Shown one piece after another: positions 1 to 8,648 of a stretch of 64,000 nt of DNA. A program made the position numbers and the translations under genes. The stretch is from NCBI GenBank assembly GCA_025999455.1, contig AP024683.1:379501-443500 (forward strand), read 5' to 3'. The notes under the pieces were generated by a model. That model worked only from the letters and a program-made list of their open reading frames with translations, searched no databases and had not been told where the DNA came from. The stretch is from Geminicoccaceae bacterium (GTDB taxonomy: Bacteria > Pseudomonadota > Alphaproteobacteria > Geminicoccales > Geminicoccaceae). Numbering within the stretch: the first letter of the stretch is position 1; each line of letters opens with the position of its first letter.

Positions 1-1514
1 TCCTTGAGGATCGCCCGGGCGATCGCGAGCCGCTGGCGCTCGCCCCCCGAAAGCCGCGCCCCCCGCTCACCCAGGAGCGTGTCGTAGCCCTCGGGCAGGG
101 CCGCGATGAACTCGTGCGCCTGGGCGAGCCTGGCCGCCCGCTCGAGCTCCTCGTTCGTGGCGTCCGGCTTGCCGATCCGCAGATTGTCGGCGATCGATCG
201 CTGGAAGAGCGTGGCGTGCTGGAAGACCACGCCGATGTTCCGGCGCAAGGAGTCGAGCGTGACGTCGCGGATGTCGTGGCCGTCGATCAGGATCCGCCCG
301 GCATCCGGATCGTAGAGGCGCAGCAGCAGCGCCAAGGCCGTGCTCTTGCCCGAGCCCGAATGGCCCACGATCGCGACCCGCGTGCCCGCCGGGACGTCGA
401 GCGTGAGGTCGTGGAGGGCCGGCTTGCCCGGCCGGTAGCCGAAGGTGACCCCCTCGAAGCGCACCGCACCGCGGACCACGCCGAGATCGACCGCACCGGG
501 CCGGTCGCGCACCGTCGCCACCGTGTCGAGGACGGCGAAGAACTCGTCGAGGGCGGGCTTCTGGAAGAACAGGGCGCGGGCGAAGCCGAGCACCGATTCG
601 AGCTTGCCGATCAGGAGTGTCGCGAAGCCCATGAAGGTCACGACTTCGCCCACGCTCGTGAGGCCTTCGCGCACGAGCACGGCGCCGAGCGCGAACATGG
701 CGAGGGTGGCGACGGTCGAGGCCGCGCGGGTGAGCACGGTCAGAAGTGCCCACCAGCCGAGCACCGGGAACTGGGCGCCCAGGAGCCGACGGGTGAGGTC
801 CTGGAGGGCGCGGACCTCGGCACCGAGGCGGACGAAGCTCTGGATCAAGACGACGTTGCCGAGCGCGTCGCCGGCCCGCTGGGCGAGGTCGGAATGATGG
901 CTCTCGACCTCCCATTGCATGGTGTGGGTCTTGTGGATGACGAGCCCGGTGACGACCGCGAACAGGAGCACGAGGGCGATCAGGAGGAGCGCCAGACGCC
1001 AATTGAGCAACAGCGTCGCCGGCAGGAGCACGAGGAGCGAGACCAGGCTCGCCAGATGCTCGCGGAAGAAGCCGAGCCAGACCGCGAAGAGATGGTCCGC
1101 ACCGGTCAACATGATCTTCAAGAGCCGGGCCGAGTGGGTCGCGTCGTGGAAGGCCGGCGGCAGCTGGAGGACGTGCTCGAAGAAGGCGGACAGCGCGCCG
1201 AGCCGGCGGCGATGGGCGAGCCGGTCGGCCTGCCAGGCGACCAGGATCGAAAGCCCGATGCCGCCGAGCCCGACGATCGCCCAGAGGACGAGGATGGTGG
1301 TCGTCCCGCCCAAGGGTCCCTCGCCCGGCGGCGCGGCACCGGTCAGGAGGTCGACCACCCGGCCGAACAGCATGGGTTCGACGAAGGCGATCGCCGCGAC
1401 GACGAGGTTGGCGAGCGAGACGGCGATCACCACGCCGCGGTCCGGGCGCAACAGGCCGATCACGCGCCCGTAGAGGGCCGCGAAGCCGAGCAGGGTCGAG
1501 GGCGGACGGCTCAA
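1..1514 (-). CDS. ndvA: NdvA-like glucan ABC exporter (partial, C-terminus outside window)
   Basis: About 504 residues are visible and the gene runs off the left edge. It is a fused ABC exporter. An N-terminal six-helix membrane domain contains segments such as [14 protein letters not shown] and [11 protein letters not shown]. The nucleotide-binding domain has Walker [10 protein letters not shown] and signature [17 protein letters not shown], and it breaks off just before Walker B. Length and motif wording fit NdvA/ChvA, the inner-membrane exporters of cyclic beta-1,2-glucan in alphaproteobacteria (about 590 aa). The chosen start is a TTG at 1514; no ATG lies in frame just upstream. Its substrate here is inferred from family resemblance only, and no glucan synthase gene is visible. 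Confidence 0.8.
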   Translation of the reverse strand, partial: MSRPPSTLLGFAALYGRVIGLLRPDRGVVIAVSLANLVVAAIAFVEPMLFGRVVDLLTGAAPPGEGPLGGTTTILVLWAIVGLGGIGLSILVAWQADRLAHRRRLGALSAFFEHVLQLPPAFHDATHSARLLKIMLTGADHLFAVWLGFFREHLASLVSLLVLLPATLLLNWRLALLLIALVLLFAVVTGLVIHKTHTMQWEVESHHSDLAQRAGDALGNVVLIQSFVRLGAEVRALQDLTRRLLGAQFPVLGWWALLTVLTRAASTVATLAMFALGAVLVREGLTSVGEVVTFMGFATLLIGKLESVLGFARALFFQKPALDEFFAVLDTVATVRDRPGAVDLGVVRGAVRFEGVTFGYRPGKPALHDLTLDVPAGTRVAIVGHSGSGKSTALALLLRLYDPDAGRILIDGHDIRDVTLDSLRRNIGVVFQHATLFQRSIADNLRIGKPDATNEELERAARLAQAHEFIAALPEGYDTLLGERGARLSGGERQRLAIARAILK

Positions 1515-1612
1515 GGCCGGCGCGGCTCCGAACGGTACGTTGCGTGGGCGAGACCTACCGCCGCGGCCGCGGGTCGCCTAGGGTGGCGCGGATCTCGGGA
1601 GGAGGCTTCGAG

Positions 1613-2500
1613 ATGGACAACGACACCCTCGATCTGCGCTCGCTCGCCCCGCGCGTCGAGCTCGGCCGGCGCAGCTTCACCCAGGCCTTCGCGATGACCG
1701 GGCTCGCCACCGGCTTCGCCCTCGCCGTGCAGCCGATCGCGGCCCAGACCATGATCACGACCGACACCCAAGGGCTCGACGCAGGGGAGGTGAAGATCCC
1801 GGTGGCCGACGGGACGATCCCGGCCTATCGGGCGATGCCCGCTTCGGGTGGCCCGTTCGCGACGATCCTCGTCGTCTCCGAGATCTTCGGCGTGCACGAG
1901 CACATCAAGGACGTCTGCCGGCGGTTCGCCAAGGCCGGCTATCTGGCGGTCGCCCCGGAACTCTTCGCCCGCCAAGGCGATCCTTCGAAATACACCGACA
2001 TCCCGACCTTGATCCGCGAGGTCGTGAGCCGCGCGCCCGACGCCCAGGTCATGGGCGATCTCGACGCCACCGCCGCCTGGGCCGCCGCGTCGAGCAAGGG
2101 CGACCCGGCGCGCCTCGGCATCACGGGCTTCTGTTGGGGCGGGCGGATCACCTGGCTCTACGCCGCCCACCAGCCGCGGTTGAAGGCCGGGGTCGCCTGG
2201 TACGGGCGGCTCGTGGGTGACCCCACCCCGAACCAGCCCAAGCACCCGATCGACTTCGTCGAGGACCTGAAAGCCCCGGTCCTCGGGCTCTACGGTGGCA
2301 AGGACCAGGGCATCCCGCTCGATACCGTCGAGATGATGCAAGAGGCGGCGAAGAAAGCCGGCAAGACGGTCGAGTTCGTCGTCTATCCGGACGCACCCCA
2401 CGCCTTCCACGCCGATTACCGGCCGTCTTATCGGGAAGGCCCGGCCAAGGACGGCTGGCAGCGCTGCCTCGCCTGGTTCGCCCGCTACCTGGTCGCCTGA
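1613..2500 (+). CDS. Dienelactone hydrolase family protein with Tat signal
   Basis: A 295-aa alpha/beta hydrolase of the dienelactone hydrolase family. The N-terminus has a twin-arginine-like signal (GRRSFTQAF, then a hydrophobic stretch ending near AAQ), so export to the periplasm is likely. The nucleophile elbow reads GFCWGG, with Cys in place of Ser as in true dienelactone hydrolases. A downstream Asp (GGKDQGIP) and His (DAPHAFH) complete the triad. The ATG at 1613 follows a good GGGAGGAGG ribosome site; longer upstream starts would put extra residues before the signal peptide. Family members hydrolyse lactones and esters, and the natural substrate here is unknown. Confidence 0.85.
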   Translation: MDNDTLDLRSLAPRVELGRRSFTQAFAMTGLATGFALAVQPIAAQTMITTDTQGLDAGEVKIPVADGTIPAYRAMPASGGPFATILVVSEIFGVHEHIKDVCRRFAKAGYLAVAPELFARQGDPSKYTDIPTLIREVVSRAPDAQVMGDLDATAAWAAASSKGDPARLGITGFCWGGRITWLYAAHQPRLKAGVAWYGRLVGDPTPNQPKHPIDFVEDLKAPVLGLYGGKDQGIPLDTVEMMQEAAKKAGKTVEFVVYPDAPHAFHADYRPSYREGPAKDGWQRCLAWFARYLVA

Positions 2501-2604
2501 GCCGCGCCGGGCCGCTCGACCCGCGCTGCCGGGTGCGCCGCCTTGCCCGCCGGCGGACGGCAGCCTAGGGAGCGCGGGTCCCCGCAACCGGTCGGCGACC
2601 GCCC

Positions 2605-3477
2605 ATGACCCGTCCCTGCCTCCTGCCCGGCGTCGGCGCGCTCGCCGAGAGCTTCCAGGGCTTCCTCCTCGACCAATGGGGCGTGCTGCACGACGGCGAG
2701 CGGGCCCTGCCGGGTGCACGGGCGGCCCTCGACGCGCTGTTCGAGCGGGGTGCGCGGGTCGTGCTCCTCTCGAACTCCGGCAGGCGGGCCTCGACCAATC
2801 GCGAGCGCCTCGCCGCGATGGGCTTCGACCCCGATCGGCTCCGGGCGGTCGTGACCTCGGGCGAAGCCACCTGGCGGCTCCTGAAAGATCGGCCCGGGCC
2901 GCCCTGGAGCGAGCTCGGCCGGCGCTGTCTCTTCCTCACGATCGCCGGTGATCTGGGCCCGGTGGAAGGGCTCGACCTCGAGCTCGTGGCCGATCCCGAG
3001 GACGCCGACTTCCTCCTCGTCTCCGGGCTCGACGGCAAGCCGGCCCGTGCCTTCCGGCCGCTCGCCGAGCGAGCCCGCGCCCGCGCCCTGCCGATGATCT
3101 GCTCGAACCCGGACAAGGTCGCCCCGAGCCCTGCGGGCTTCGTCGATTCGCCGGGCCTGCTCGCTGCGATCTACGAGGCGCTCGGCGGCCGGGTCATCTA
3201 CGTCGGCAAGCCGCACGCGCCGATCTACGCGACCTGCCTCGAAGCCCTCGCCGATGTCCCGCGGGCGCGGATCGTGGCGGTCGGCGACAGTCTCGAGCAC
3301 GACGTCGCGGGCGCGCGCGCTCAGGGGCTTTCGACCTGCTTCGTCGCCTCGGGCATCCACGCGGCCGAGCTGCCCGTGGACGGACCCGACGAGGCGCTCC
3401 TCGACGCGGTCGAACGCCTCGCCGCCCACCACGGCACGCCCACCCCGGACTTCGTCCTCCGCCGCTTCGCTGGGTGA
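2605..3477 (+). CDS. HAD-superfamily class IIA hydrolase
   Basis: A 290-aa phosphatase-like protein of the HAD IIA (NagD-like) group. Motif I is LLDQWGVLHDG near the N-terminus, with the nucleophilic Asp followed by Trp. Motif II is the Ser/Asn in LLSNSGRRAS. Motif III Lys lies in VGKPHAPIY, and motif IV is VGDSLEHDVAGA, with acidic residues that bind Mg2+. The order and spacing match the small alphaproteobacterial subfamily described as a HAD-IIA hydrolase of unknown substrate. It ends four bases before the converging dehydrogenase gene. A sugar- or nucleotide-phosphate phosphatase role is plausible but not shown. Confidence 0.8.
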   Translation: MTRPCLLPGVGALAESFQGFLLDQWGVLHDGERALPGARAALDALFERGARVVLLSNSGRRASTNRERLAAMGFDPDRLRAVVTSGEATWRLLKDRPGPPWSELGRRCLFLTIAGDLGPVEGLDLELVADPEDADFLLVSGLDGKPARAFRPLAERARARALPMICSNPDKVAPSPAGFVDSPGLLAAIYEALGGRVIYVGKPHAPIYATCLEALADVPRARIVAVGDSLEHDVAGARAQGLSTCFVASGIHAAELPVDGPDEALLDAVERLAAHHGTPTPDFVLRRFAG

Positions 3478-3480
3478 GGA

Positions 3481-4413
3481 TCACCCGCCCTCGAGCACGC
3501 GCCGGACCGCCGCCGCCACCATCGCCGAGACCCGGGCGTTGCTCTCGACCGTGATCCCGGCCACGTGGGGGGTCAGGATCAGGTTCGGGCAGCCCGCGAA
3601 GATCGCGGCCGCCCGGGCCGAAAGCGGCTCCTCCTCGAACACGTCGAGGGCCGCCCCGCCGAGCCGGCCCGATCGCAGGGCCGCCGCCACCGCCCTCGTG
3701 TCCACGACCGGCCCGCGCGCGGTGTTGATCAAGATCGCCCCCGGCCGCATGTGGGCGATCGCCCCGGCGTCGAGGAGCCCGCGCGTTTCGGCCGTGAGCG
3801 GCACGTGCAGGCTCACCACGTCCGAAGCGGCGAGCAGGCCCGCGAGCGTCACCTGCCGCTCGACCCCGACCCAGGCCGGGTCGTCCTCGGGCAGGAGCGG
3901 GTCGAAGGCCGCCATCGCCATGCCGAGGGCGCGGGCGCGGGCCGCCACCTCGCGGCCGATCCGCCCGAAGCCCACGAGCCCGAGCCGCTTGCCGAACGCT
4001 TCGCGGCCGATCGAGGCCTCGCGCGGCCAAGCCCCTTCGAGCACCCGCGGCGTCGCCGCGAACGCGCCGCGCAACAGGAGCAGGATCGCCCCGATCACGT
4101 ACTCGGCGACCGCCACGTCGTTGGCCCCGGTCGCGGGGTGGACCTCGATGCCGCGCGCCCGGCAGGCATCGAGATCGATGTTGTCGAGCCCGACCCCGAG
4201 CCGCCCCACGACCCGCAGCCGCGGTGCCGCCGCCAGGAGCTCGGCGTCGACCCGCGTGCGGTTGCGCACGAGCAAGGCCTCGGCCTCGGCGAGTGCCGCG
4301 CGCAGCTCGTCGCGGCGGTCGACGAGATCGGGCGCGTAGAGCACCGCGTGGTCGCGGGCGAGATCGGCGACCGCCGCCTCGTCCATGAGCTCGCTGATCA
4401 CGATCCGCGCCAT
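3481..4413 (-). CDS. D-isomer 2-hydroxyacid dehydrogenase, possibly (S)-sulfolactate dehydrogenase SlcC
   Basis: A 310-aa NAD-dependent dehydrogenase of the phosphoglycerate dehydrogenase family. The Rossmann motif GLVGFGRIGREVA lies near residue 145. The catalytic Arg is in NTARGPVVD, Glu in the LDVFEEEPL segment, and His in LTPHVAGIT. Several blocks (VGRLGVGLDNID, PATGANDVAVAEYVI, the LRGAFAAT segment, DPAW) recall from memory the SlcC sulfolactate dehydrogenase, which makes 3-sulfopyruvate. The gene is divergent from a YihV-like kinase and a YihT/LacD-like aldolase, which favours a sulfonate or sugar-acid role. An ordinary D-3-phosphoglycerate dehydrogenase or another hydroxyacid dehydrogenase remains possible. 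Confidence 0.75.
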   Translation of the reverse strand: MARIVISELMDEAAVADLARDHAVLYAPDLVDRRDELRAALAEAEALLVRNRTRVDAELLAAAPRLRVVGRLGVGLDNIDLDACRARGIEVHPATGANDVAVAEYVIGAILLLLRGAFAATPRVLEGAWPREASIGREAFGKRLGLVGFGRIGREVAARARALGMAMAAFDPLLPEDDPAWVGVERQVTLAGLLAASDVVSLHVPLTAETRGLLDAGAIAHMRPGAILINTARGPVVDTRAVAAALRSGRLGGAALDVFEEEPLSARAAAIFAGCPNLILTPHVAGITVESNARVSAMVAAAVRRVLEGG

Positions 4414-4490
4414 CGCCGCCTCCCCGCGCTTGGACGGCCGGTCCCCCGCCTCTAGGATCCCCGGCCGCGGGCGGCAACGGGAGGCTGCGG

Positions 4491-5408
4491 GTGTCGGTGC
4501 GGGTCGCGTGCGTCGGCATCGCCGTGCTCGACCTCGTGTTCCGCCTGCCCGAACTGCCCCGGGCGCCGAAGAAGCATCTGGCCCGCGATCTCGCGACCGT
4601 GCTCGGCGGCATGGCCGCGAATGCCGCCGCCGCGGCCGCCCGGCTCGGCGCCCGCGCCTGCCTCGTGAGCCGGGTCGGTGCCGATCCCGGGGGAGCGACT
4701 CTTCTCGCCGAGCTCGAGGCCCTCGGGGTCGATGCGCGCGCGGTCGAGCGGGTGGCGGGCCTTCCCACCCCCGTCTCGGCCGTCCTGGTGGACGCCGCGG
4801 GCGAGCGGCTCCTCGTCAACTATGCCGATCCCCGCCTCCTCGAGGAAGCGCCGGCGCCGGCCGAGCCCCTGCCCGGTCCCGTCGACGCGGTGCTGGTCGA
4901 CGACCGCTGGCCGCGTGCCGCCGTGGCGGCGCTCGAGGCCGCCCGGGCGCGCCGGGTTCCGGGCCTCGCCGATCTCGACCACCCGATGGTCGAGCCCTGG
5001 GCCGGCCGGCTCCTCGCCACGGCCTCGCATCTCTGTTTCTCGCGCGACGGGCTCGAGCGCTGGACGGAGGCGCGGGACCCCGAAGCGGGCCTCCGCGCGA
5101 TCGCCGCGCGCAGCTCGGCCGAGCTCGCCGTCACCCTCGGTGCCGAGGGCGTGCTGGTACGCACCGCCCACGGCTTTCGCCACCTCCCGGCCTTCCCGGT
5201 CCGCGCGGTCGACACGCTCGGGGCCGGCGACACCTTCCACGGCGCGCTCGCGACCGCCCTCGGCGAGGGCCGGCCGTGGGAGGAGGCCCTCCGGTTCGGG
5301 GCGGCGGCCGCGGCGATCCGCTGCACCCGTCCCTCGGGCCGGACCGCCTTTCCGACCCGCGCCGAGGTCGAGGCCCTGCTCGGCGCCCAGCCGGAGATCG
5401 ACGCGTGA
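4491..5408 (+). CDS. PfkB-family sugar kinase, YihV (sulfofructose kinase)-like
   Basis: A 305-aa ribokinase-type (PfkB) carbohydrate kinase. The N-terminus RVACVGIAVLDLVFRLPELP and the GGMAANAAAAAARLGA block form the sugar pocket. The C-terminal signature DTLGAGDTFHGALA carries the catalytic Asp. The segments LVDAAGERLLVNYADPRLL and CTRPSGRTAFP resemble E. coli YihV, which phosphorylates 6-deoxy-6-sulfofructose. The chosen GTG start gives the conserved VRVACVGI opening. It overlaps the aldolase gene by four bases (GTGA), so the two are almost certainly translated together. The substrate assignment is an inference; another ketose is possible. Confidence 0.8.
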   Translation: MSVRVACVGIAVLDLVFRLPELPRAPKKHLARDLATVLGGMAANAAAAAARLGARACLVSRVGADPGGATLLAELEALGVDARAVERVAGLPTPVSAVLVDAAGERLLVNYADPRLLEEAPAPAEPLPGPVDAVLVDDRWPRAAVAALEAARARRVPGLADLDHPMVEPWAGRLLATASHLCFSRDGLERWTEARDPEAGLRAIAARSSAELAVTLGAEGVLVRTAHGFRHLPAFPVRAVDTLGAGDTFHGALATALGEGRPWEEALRFGAAAAAIRCTRPSGRTAFPTRAEVEALLGAQPEIDA

Positions 5409-6442
5409 CCACCCTCTCCGCCGGCAAGCTCTGGCGTCTCCGCCGCCTGGCCGACGAGCGCGGCCTCTTCCGCATGCTCGCGGTCGACCAGCGCCCGCCG
5501 ATCATGAACCGGCTCCGCGCCCTTCACGGTACCGTGGCCGATGCGGAGGTGAGCGCGGTCAAGCGCCTCCTGGTCGAGGAGCTCGCCGGCCACGCCTCGG
5601 CGACGCTCGTCGACCCGATCTGGGCTTGGCCCTTCGTCTGGGACGTGCTCGACCCGCGGCGCGGTCTCGTCGTCACCCTGGAGCACCACGCCTTCGCGGA
5701 CGGCCCGGGCGGCCGCCGCACCACCTCGATCCCCGGCTGGTCGGTCGCCAAGATCCGCCGGATGGGCGGCGACGCGGTCAAGGTCCTGGCCTGGTACCGC
5801 CCCGACGCGGCCCCCGAGGTGATCGACCACCAGAAGGCCTTCGTGCGCGCCGCGGGCGAGGCCTGCCGGGCCTGCGATCTGCCCTTCGTCCTGGAGCTCC
5901 TCGTCCACCCCTTCGCCCGTGCGCGGTCGGCCGGCGACGATGTCGGGGACCCCGAGAAGCGCCCCGAGCTCGTGCTCGAGAGCGTGCGGACTTTCGCCGC
6001 CTCCGAGTTCGGGGTCGACCTCTTCAAGCTCGAGAGCCCGATCCCGGCCGAGGCGGTGCCCGATCCCGACGGCCCCGAAGCCGCCCGGGTCCAGGCCCTG
6101 TTCGACGCGCTCGGGGAGGCCGCCGGCCGGCCCTGGGTGATGCTCTCGGCCGGTGCCGGCCGGGAGGCCTTCCGCCGCGTGCTCGGCTTCGCCTTCCGCG
6201 CCGGCGCCTCGGGCTTCCTCGCCGGGCGGGCGATCTGGTGGGAAGCGTTCGAGGCCTGGCCGGACGCCGCCGCGATGCGCGCATGCCTGCGCGAGCTTTC
6301 CGTGCCCTACCTGGCCGCGATCTCCGAGCTCGCGGAAGCGCGCGCCACTCCCTGGCACCGGCACCCCGCCTTCGGACCGGATGGGCCGAAGCTCGCCGGC
6401 GCCGGCCACGACTTCCCAGAACGCTATCCCGAAACGGGTTGA
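5405..6442 (+). CDS. Class I tagatose/sulfofructose-phosphate aldolase-like protein (LacD/YihT family)
   Basis: A 345-aa TIM-barrel aldolase. It opens with a GLFRMLAVDQRPPI block, like the FAMLAVDQRE segment of YihT and the corresponding part of LacD. The Schiff-base Lys is most likely in VDLFKLESP (DLYKVEMP in YihT). Late barrel motifs WVMLSAGAG and AGASGFLAGRAIWW are also family-typical. It starts with a GTG overlapping the kinase stop codon. Kinase and aldolase together would split a ketose-1-phosphate into DHAP and an aldehyde: sulfolactaldehyde if the sugar is sulfofructose, glyceraldehyde-3-phosphate if it is tagatose-6-phosphate. Confidence 0.8.
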   Translation: MTTLSAGKLWRLRRLADERGLFRMLAVDQRPPIMNRLRALHGTVADAEVSAVKRLLVEELAGHASATLVDPIWAWPFVWDVLDPRRGLVVTLEHHAFADGPGGRRTTSIPGWSVAKIRRMGGDAVKVLAWYRPDAAPEVIDHQKAFVRAAGEACRACDLPFVLELLVHPFARARSAGDDVGDPEKRPELVLESVRTFAASEFGVDLFKLESPIPAEAVPDPDGPEAARVQALFDALGEAAGRPWVMLSAGAGREAFRRVLGFAFRAGASGFLAGRAIWWEAFEAWPDAAAMRACLRELSVPYLAAISELAEARATPWHRHPAFGPDGPKLAGAGHDFPERYPETG

Positions 6443-6507
6443 TCTCGGGCTTCGTTCGCCCATGGGTTCGGTTCTCGTTCGACCTTGATTCTCGGAGATC
6501 GACCGTG

Positions 6508-7521
6508 ATGCGACCGCTCCCGGCTCTCCCCTTCCTCTTCGGCACCGCGTTGGCGCTGGCCGCCCCCGCCGTCGCCCGAGGTTTCTCGGACGTCCCGGGT
6601 GGCCGCGACCACCCAGCCGTCGAGCGCTACGAGGGTTCGGTGCTCCTGGGTTTCGAAGAACGGGCCTTCGACGATCTCGTGATCGCCGAGGGACCGTGGG
6701 GCCGCGGCGCCGACGGCGGGCCCGGCTTCACCCGGGCGCGCACCGTCGAGGGCAAGCGGTCGCGGCGGGTCTACGCGACCCCGGCCGGCCGCTCGCCGCT
6801 CGAGGTGTTCCGCAACTACGAAAACGCACTCGCCGCGGCCGGGTTCCAGCCGATCTACCGCTGCGCCGGCCGCGAATGCGGCGATCCGCGCCTGCCCGAC
6901 CGCGTCTACCAGCTGGAATCGATCCCGGCGAACAAGACGAAAGGTGCGGAAAGCCTCGTCAACATGGGCTTCATCAGCACGACCGAGCCGCATCTTCTGA
7001 GCGCCGTCAAAGAAGACGGTGCGCATCGGATCCATCTCCAGCTCGTCGTGGCCCGCTCCCAGGATTTCGAACGCCGCGGCTTCGGCCCGGCCGTGCTCCT
7101 CGACCTGGTCGAGGAGGGTGCCATGGAGGAGCGGATGGTGCGGGTCGACGCGTCCGCGATGGCCAAAGGGATCGCCGAGACCGGCTCCGTCGCCCTCTAC
7201 GGGATCTATTTCGACACCGACAAGGCGGTGGTGAAACCCGAGTCGGCCGAGACGATCGCCGAGATCGCGAAACTTCTGAAAGCCGACCCGAAGCTCGAGC
7301 TCTACGTGGTGGGCCACACCGACAACCAGGGCAGCCTCGACTACAATCTCGGTCTCTCCAAGCGCCGCGCCCAGGCGGTGGTGGACGAGCTCGTCAAGAA
7401 GCACGGCATCGCGGCCAATCGGCTGACCCCCGCCGGTGTCGCGATGCTCGCCCCCAAGGCCCCGAACGACAGCGAAGACGGCCGCGCCAAGAACCGCCGC
7501 GTCGAGCTCGTGAAGCGGTAG
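6508..7521 (+). CDS. OmpA-family outer membrane/cell-wall-binding protein
   Basis: A 337-aa exported protein. A Sec signal peptide (LPALPFLFGTALALAAPAVARG) is followed by a roughly 190-residue region of unknown fold containing two Cys (RCAGRECGDP). A C-terminal OmpA/Pal domain follows, with GIYFDTDKAVVKPES, VVGHTDNQGSLDYNLGLSKRRAQAV and the final KNRRVELV. That domain binds peptidoglycan non-covalently. ATG 6508 directly precedes the signal peptide; a GTG three bases earlier is also possible. It stands alone between the aldolase gene and the Zorya region. It resembles the widespread OmpA-family proteins with an extra N-terminal domain and is not obviously part of the neighbouring defence system, although ZorB carries the same type of domain. 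Confidence 0.8.
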   Translation: MRPLPALPFLFGTALALAAPAVARGFSDVPGGRDHPAVERYEGSVLLGFEERAFDDLVIAEGPWGRGADGGPGFTRARTVEGKRSRRVYATPAGRSPLEVFRNYENALAAAGFQPIYRCAGRECGDPRLPDRVYQLESIPANKTKGAESLVNMGFISTTEPHLLSAVKEDGAHRIHLQLVVARSQDFERRGFGPAVLLDLVEEGAMEERMVRVDASAMAKGIAETGSVALYGIYFDTDKAVVKPESAETIAEIAKLLKADPKLELYVVGHTDNQGSLDYNLGLSKRRAQAVVDELVKKHGIAANRLTPAGVAMLAPKAPNDSEDGRAKNRRVELVKR

Positions 7522-7539
7522 GGGAGGCGCGGCGCGGGC

Positions 7540-8586
7540 TCAGCCCGGCCGGCGCGCGAGGGTGTCGAGCCGGTCGAGGTCGCGCCGCTGGGCCTCCTTG
7601 ATCGACACGAGGACCTGCCAACGGTCGCCGGCACGCCGGGCATAGATCCGGCCGCTGTCATCCTGGCCGGTCGACACGTGGCACTCCTGCCAGCCCGCGC
7701 AGCCCCGGACCGGCTTGAACCGCCGCTGCAGCGTCTCGCCGCGGTCGAGCTCACCGAGCACCCGGTAGACCGCCCGGCGGTCGCGATAGTCGGTGAGGAG
7801 GGTCAAGAGGCTGTCGCCCACGAGCTCGATCCGGGGTAGGGCCGCGAGCAGTGCTGCGATCTCCTCGCGCAACTTGCGCGCGAGCCGTTCGCGCCCCGCC
7901 GGCGGGAGGTTCGCCACGGCGAGAGTTTCGCTCCCGATCGCGATCGGCTCGGCATCGGCGGCCGAAGTCGCCCCCGTCGCGGGTGGCGTCGCGGGCGGAG
8001 GCTCCGTGGCGGCCGGCGCCGCGGGCGCACGCGCCCGCTCGAGCTCGCGGCGGAGCGCCTCGTTTTCTCGGCGCAGCCGGTCGAGCTGGAGCTCCAGGAG
8101 CCGACTGCGCAAGGTGTCGTCGGTGGGCAGCCGATCGTCGACGATCCCGCTCAAGATCTCGCGGAGCCGGGCCTCCGGTCGGGTCCCGAGGCTCGCCGGG
8201 TCGAGCCGCACGACCCAGTCGGCGTCGAGGTCGGGGTCGAGTACGGGGGCGATTCGGAGGATCCCGATGCCGGCGGCCCGCAGGGCGGCGAGCACCCGCT
8301 CGCGTTCGACAACCCCGGCCGCGAGCAGGAGGACGGCCTCGCCGTCTCCGGTGAGGACCGACCAGCCGGCGGGCGCCCGGCGCCGCGGGAGGCAATCCTC
8401 GACGGTGTAGAACGGCCCGGCGATGTCGATGCTGCCGTCGGCCCCGAGCGGGAACACTTGGCCGCGCCAGAGCGCGCCCGGCCGTCCGTCCGCGAGCTCC
8501 AGGATCGGCAGCCTGGCCGTTTCGAGCAGCTCGCCGCCGTCGAGGACGCGGACGACTTCCGGTTGCGTGCCGACGTCTTCCTGCAT
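7540..8586 (-). CDS. Unknown 348-aa cytoplasmic protein divergent from Zorya
   Basis: I do not recognise this protein. It has no signal peptide and no membrane helix. Residues 1-150 form an acidic globular part, with WRGQVFPLGADGSIDIAGPFY and LDPDLDADWVVRLDP. Residues 160-187 look like a coiled coil (LLELQLDRLRRENEALRRELE). Residues 188-215 are a Pro/Ala/Thr linker. Residues 216-348 form a second domain ending FKPVRGCAGWQECHV, RIYARRAGDRWQVLVSIK. That last segment resembles, weakly, the core of RelE/HigB-type toxins. Its ATG lies 62 bp from the zorA ATG, so the two share a divergent promoter region. It could be a regulator or accessory component of the Zorya locus. Confidence 0.6.
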   Translation of the reverse strand: MQEDVGTQPEVVRVLDGGELLETARLPILELADGRPGALWRGQVFPLGADGSIDIAGPFYTVEDCLPRRRAPAGWSVLTGDGEAVLLLAAGVVERERVLAALRAAGIGILRIAPVLDPDLDADWVVRLDPASLGTRPEARLREILSGIVDDRLPTDDTLRSRLLELQLDRLRRENEALRRELERARAPAAPAATEPPPATPPATGATSAADAEPIAIGSETLAVANLPPAGRERLARKLREEIAALLAALPRIELVGDSLLTLLTDYRDRRAVYRVLGELDRGETLQRRFKPVRGCAGWQECHVSTGQDDSGRIYARRAGDRWQVLVSIKEAQRRDLDRLDTLARRPG

Positions 8587-8648
8587 CGATGTTTGCCTCG
8601 TACTTTCGGCACGATACAGGTGGCCGAGGGGTCGGTGAAAGGCACCAC
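8587..8648. promoter_or_regulatory. Divergent promoter region between the unknown gene and zorA
   Basis: This 62-bp gap must hold the start signals for both directions. On the plus strand TTGCCT, 16 bases, then TACAGG is a possible weak -35/-10 pair, followed by a GTGAAAGG ribosome site for zorA. On the minus strand TTTCAC and TATCGT could pair with an 18-base spacer. Both are weak matches, and the assignment is tentative. Confidence 0.3.

Noticed and set aside
67-1002. Long Arg/Pro/Gly-rich open frame opposite or beside the ABC gene
   Set aside because: It is a shadow of the NdvA-like reading frame; composition is unlike a folded protein and the true frame carries all ABC motifs.
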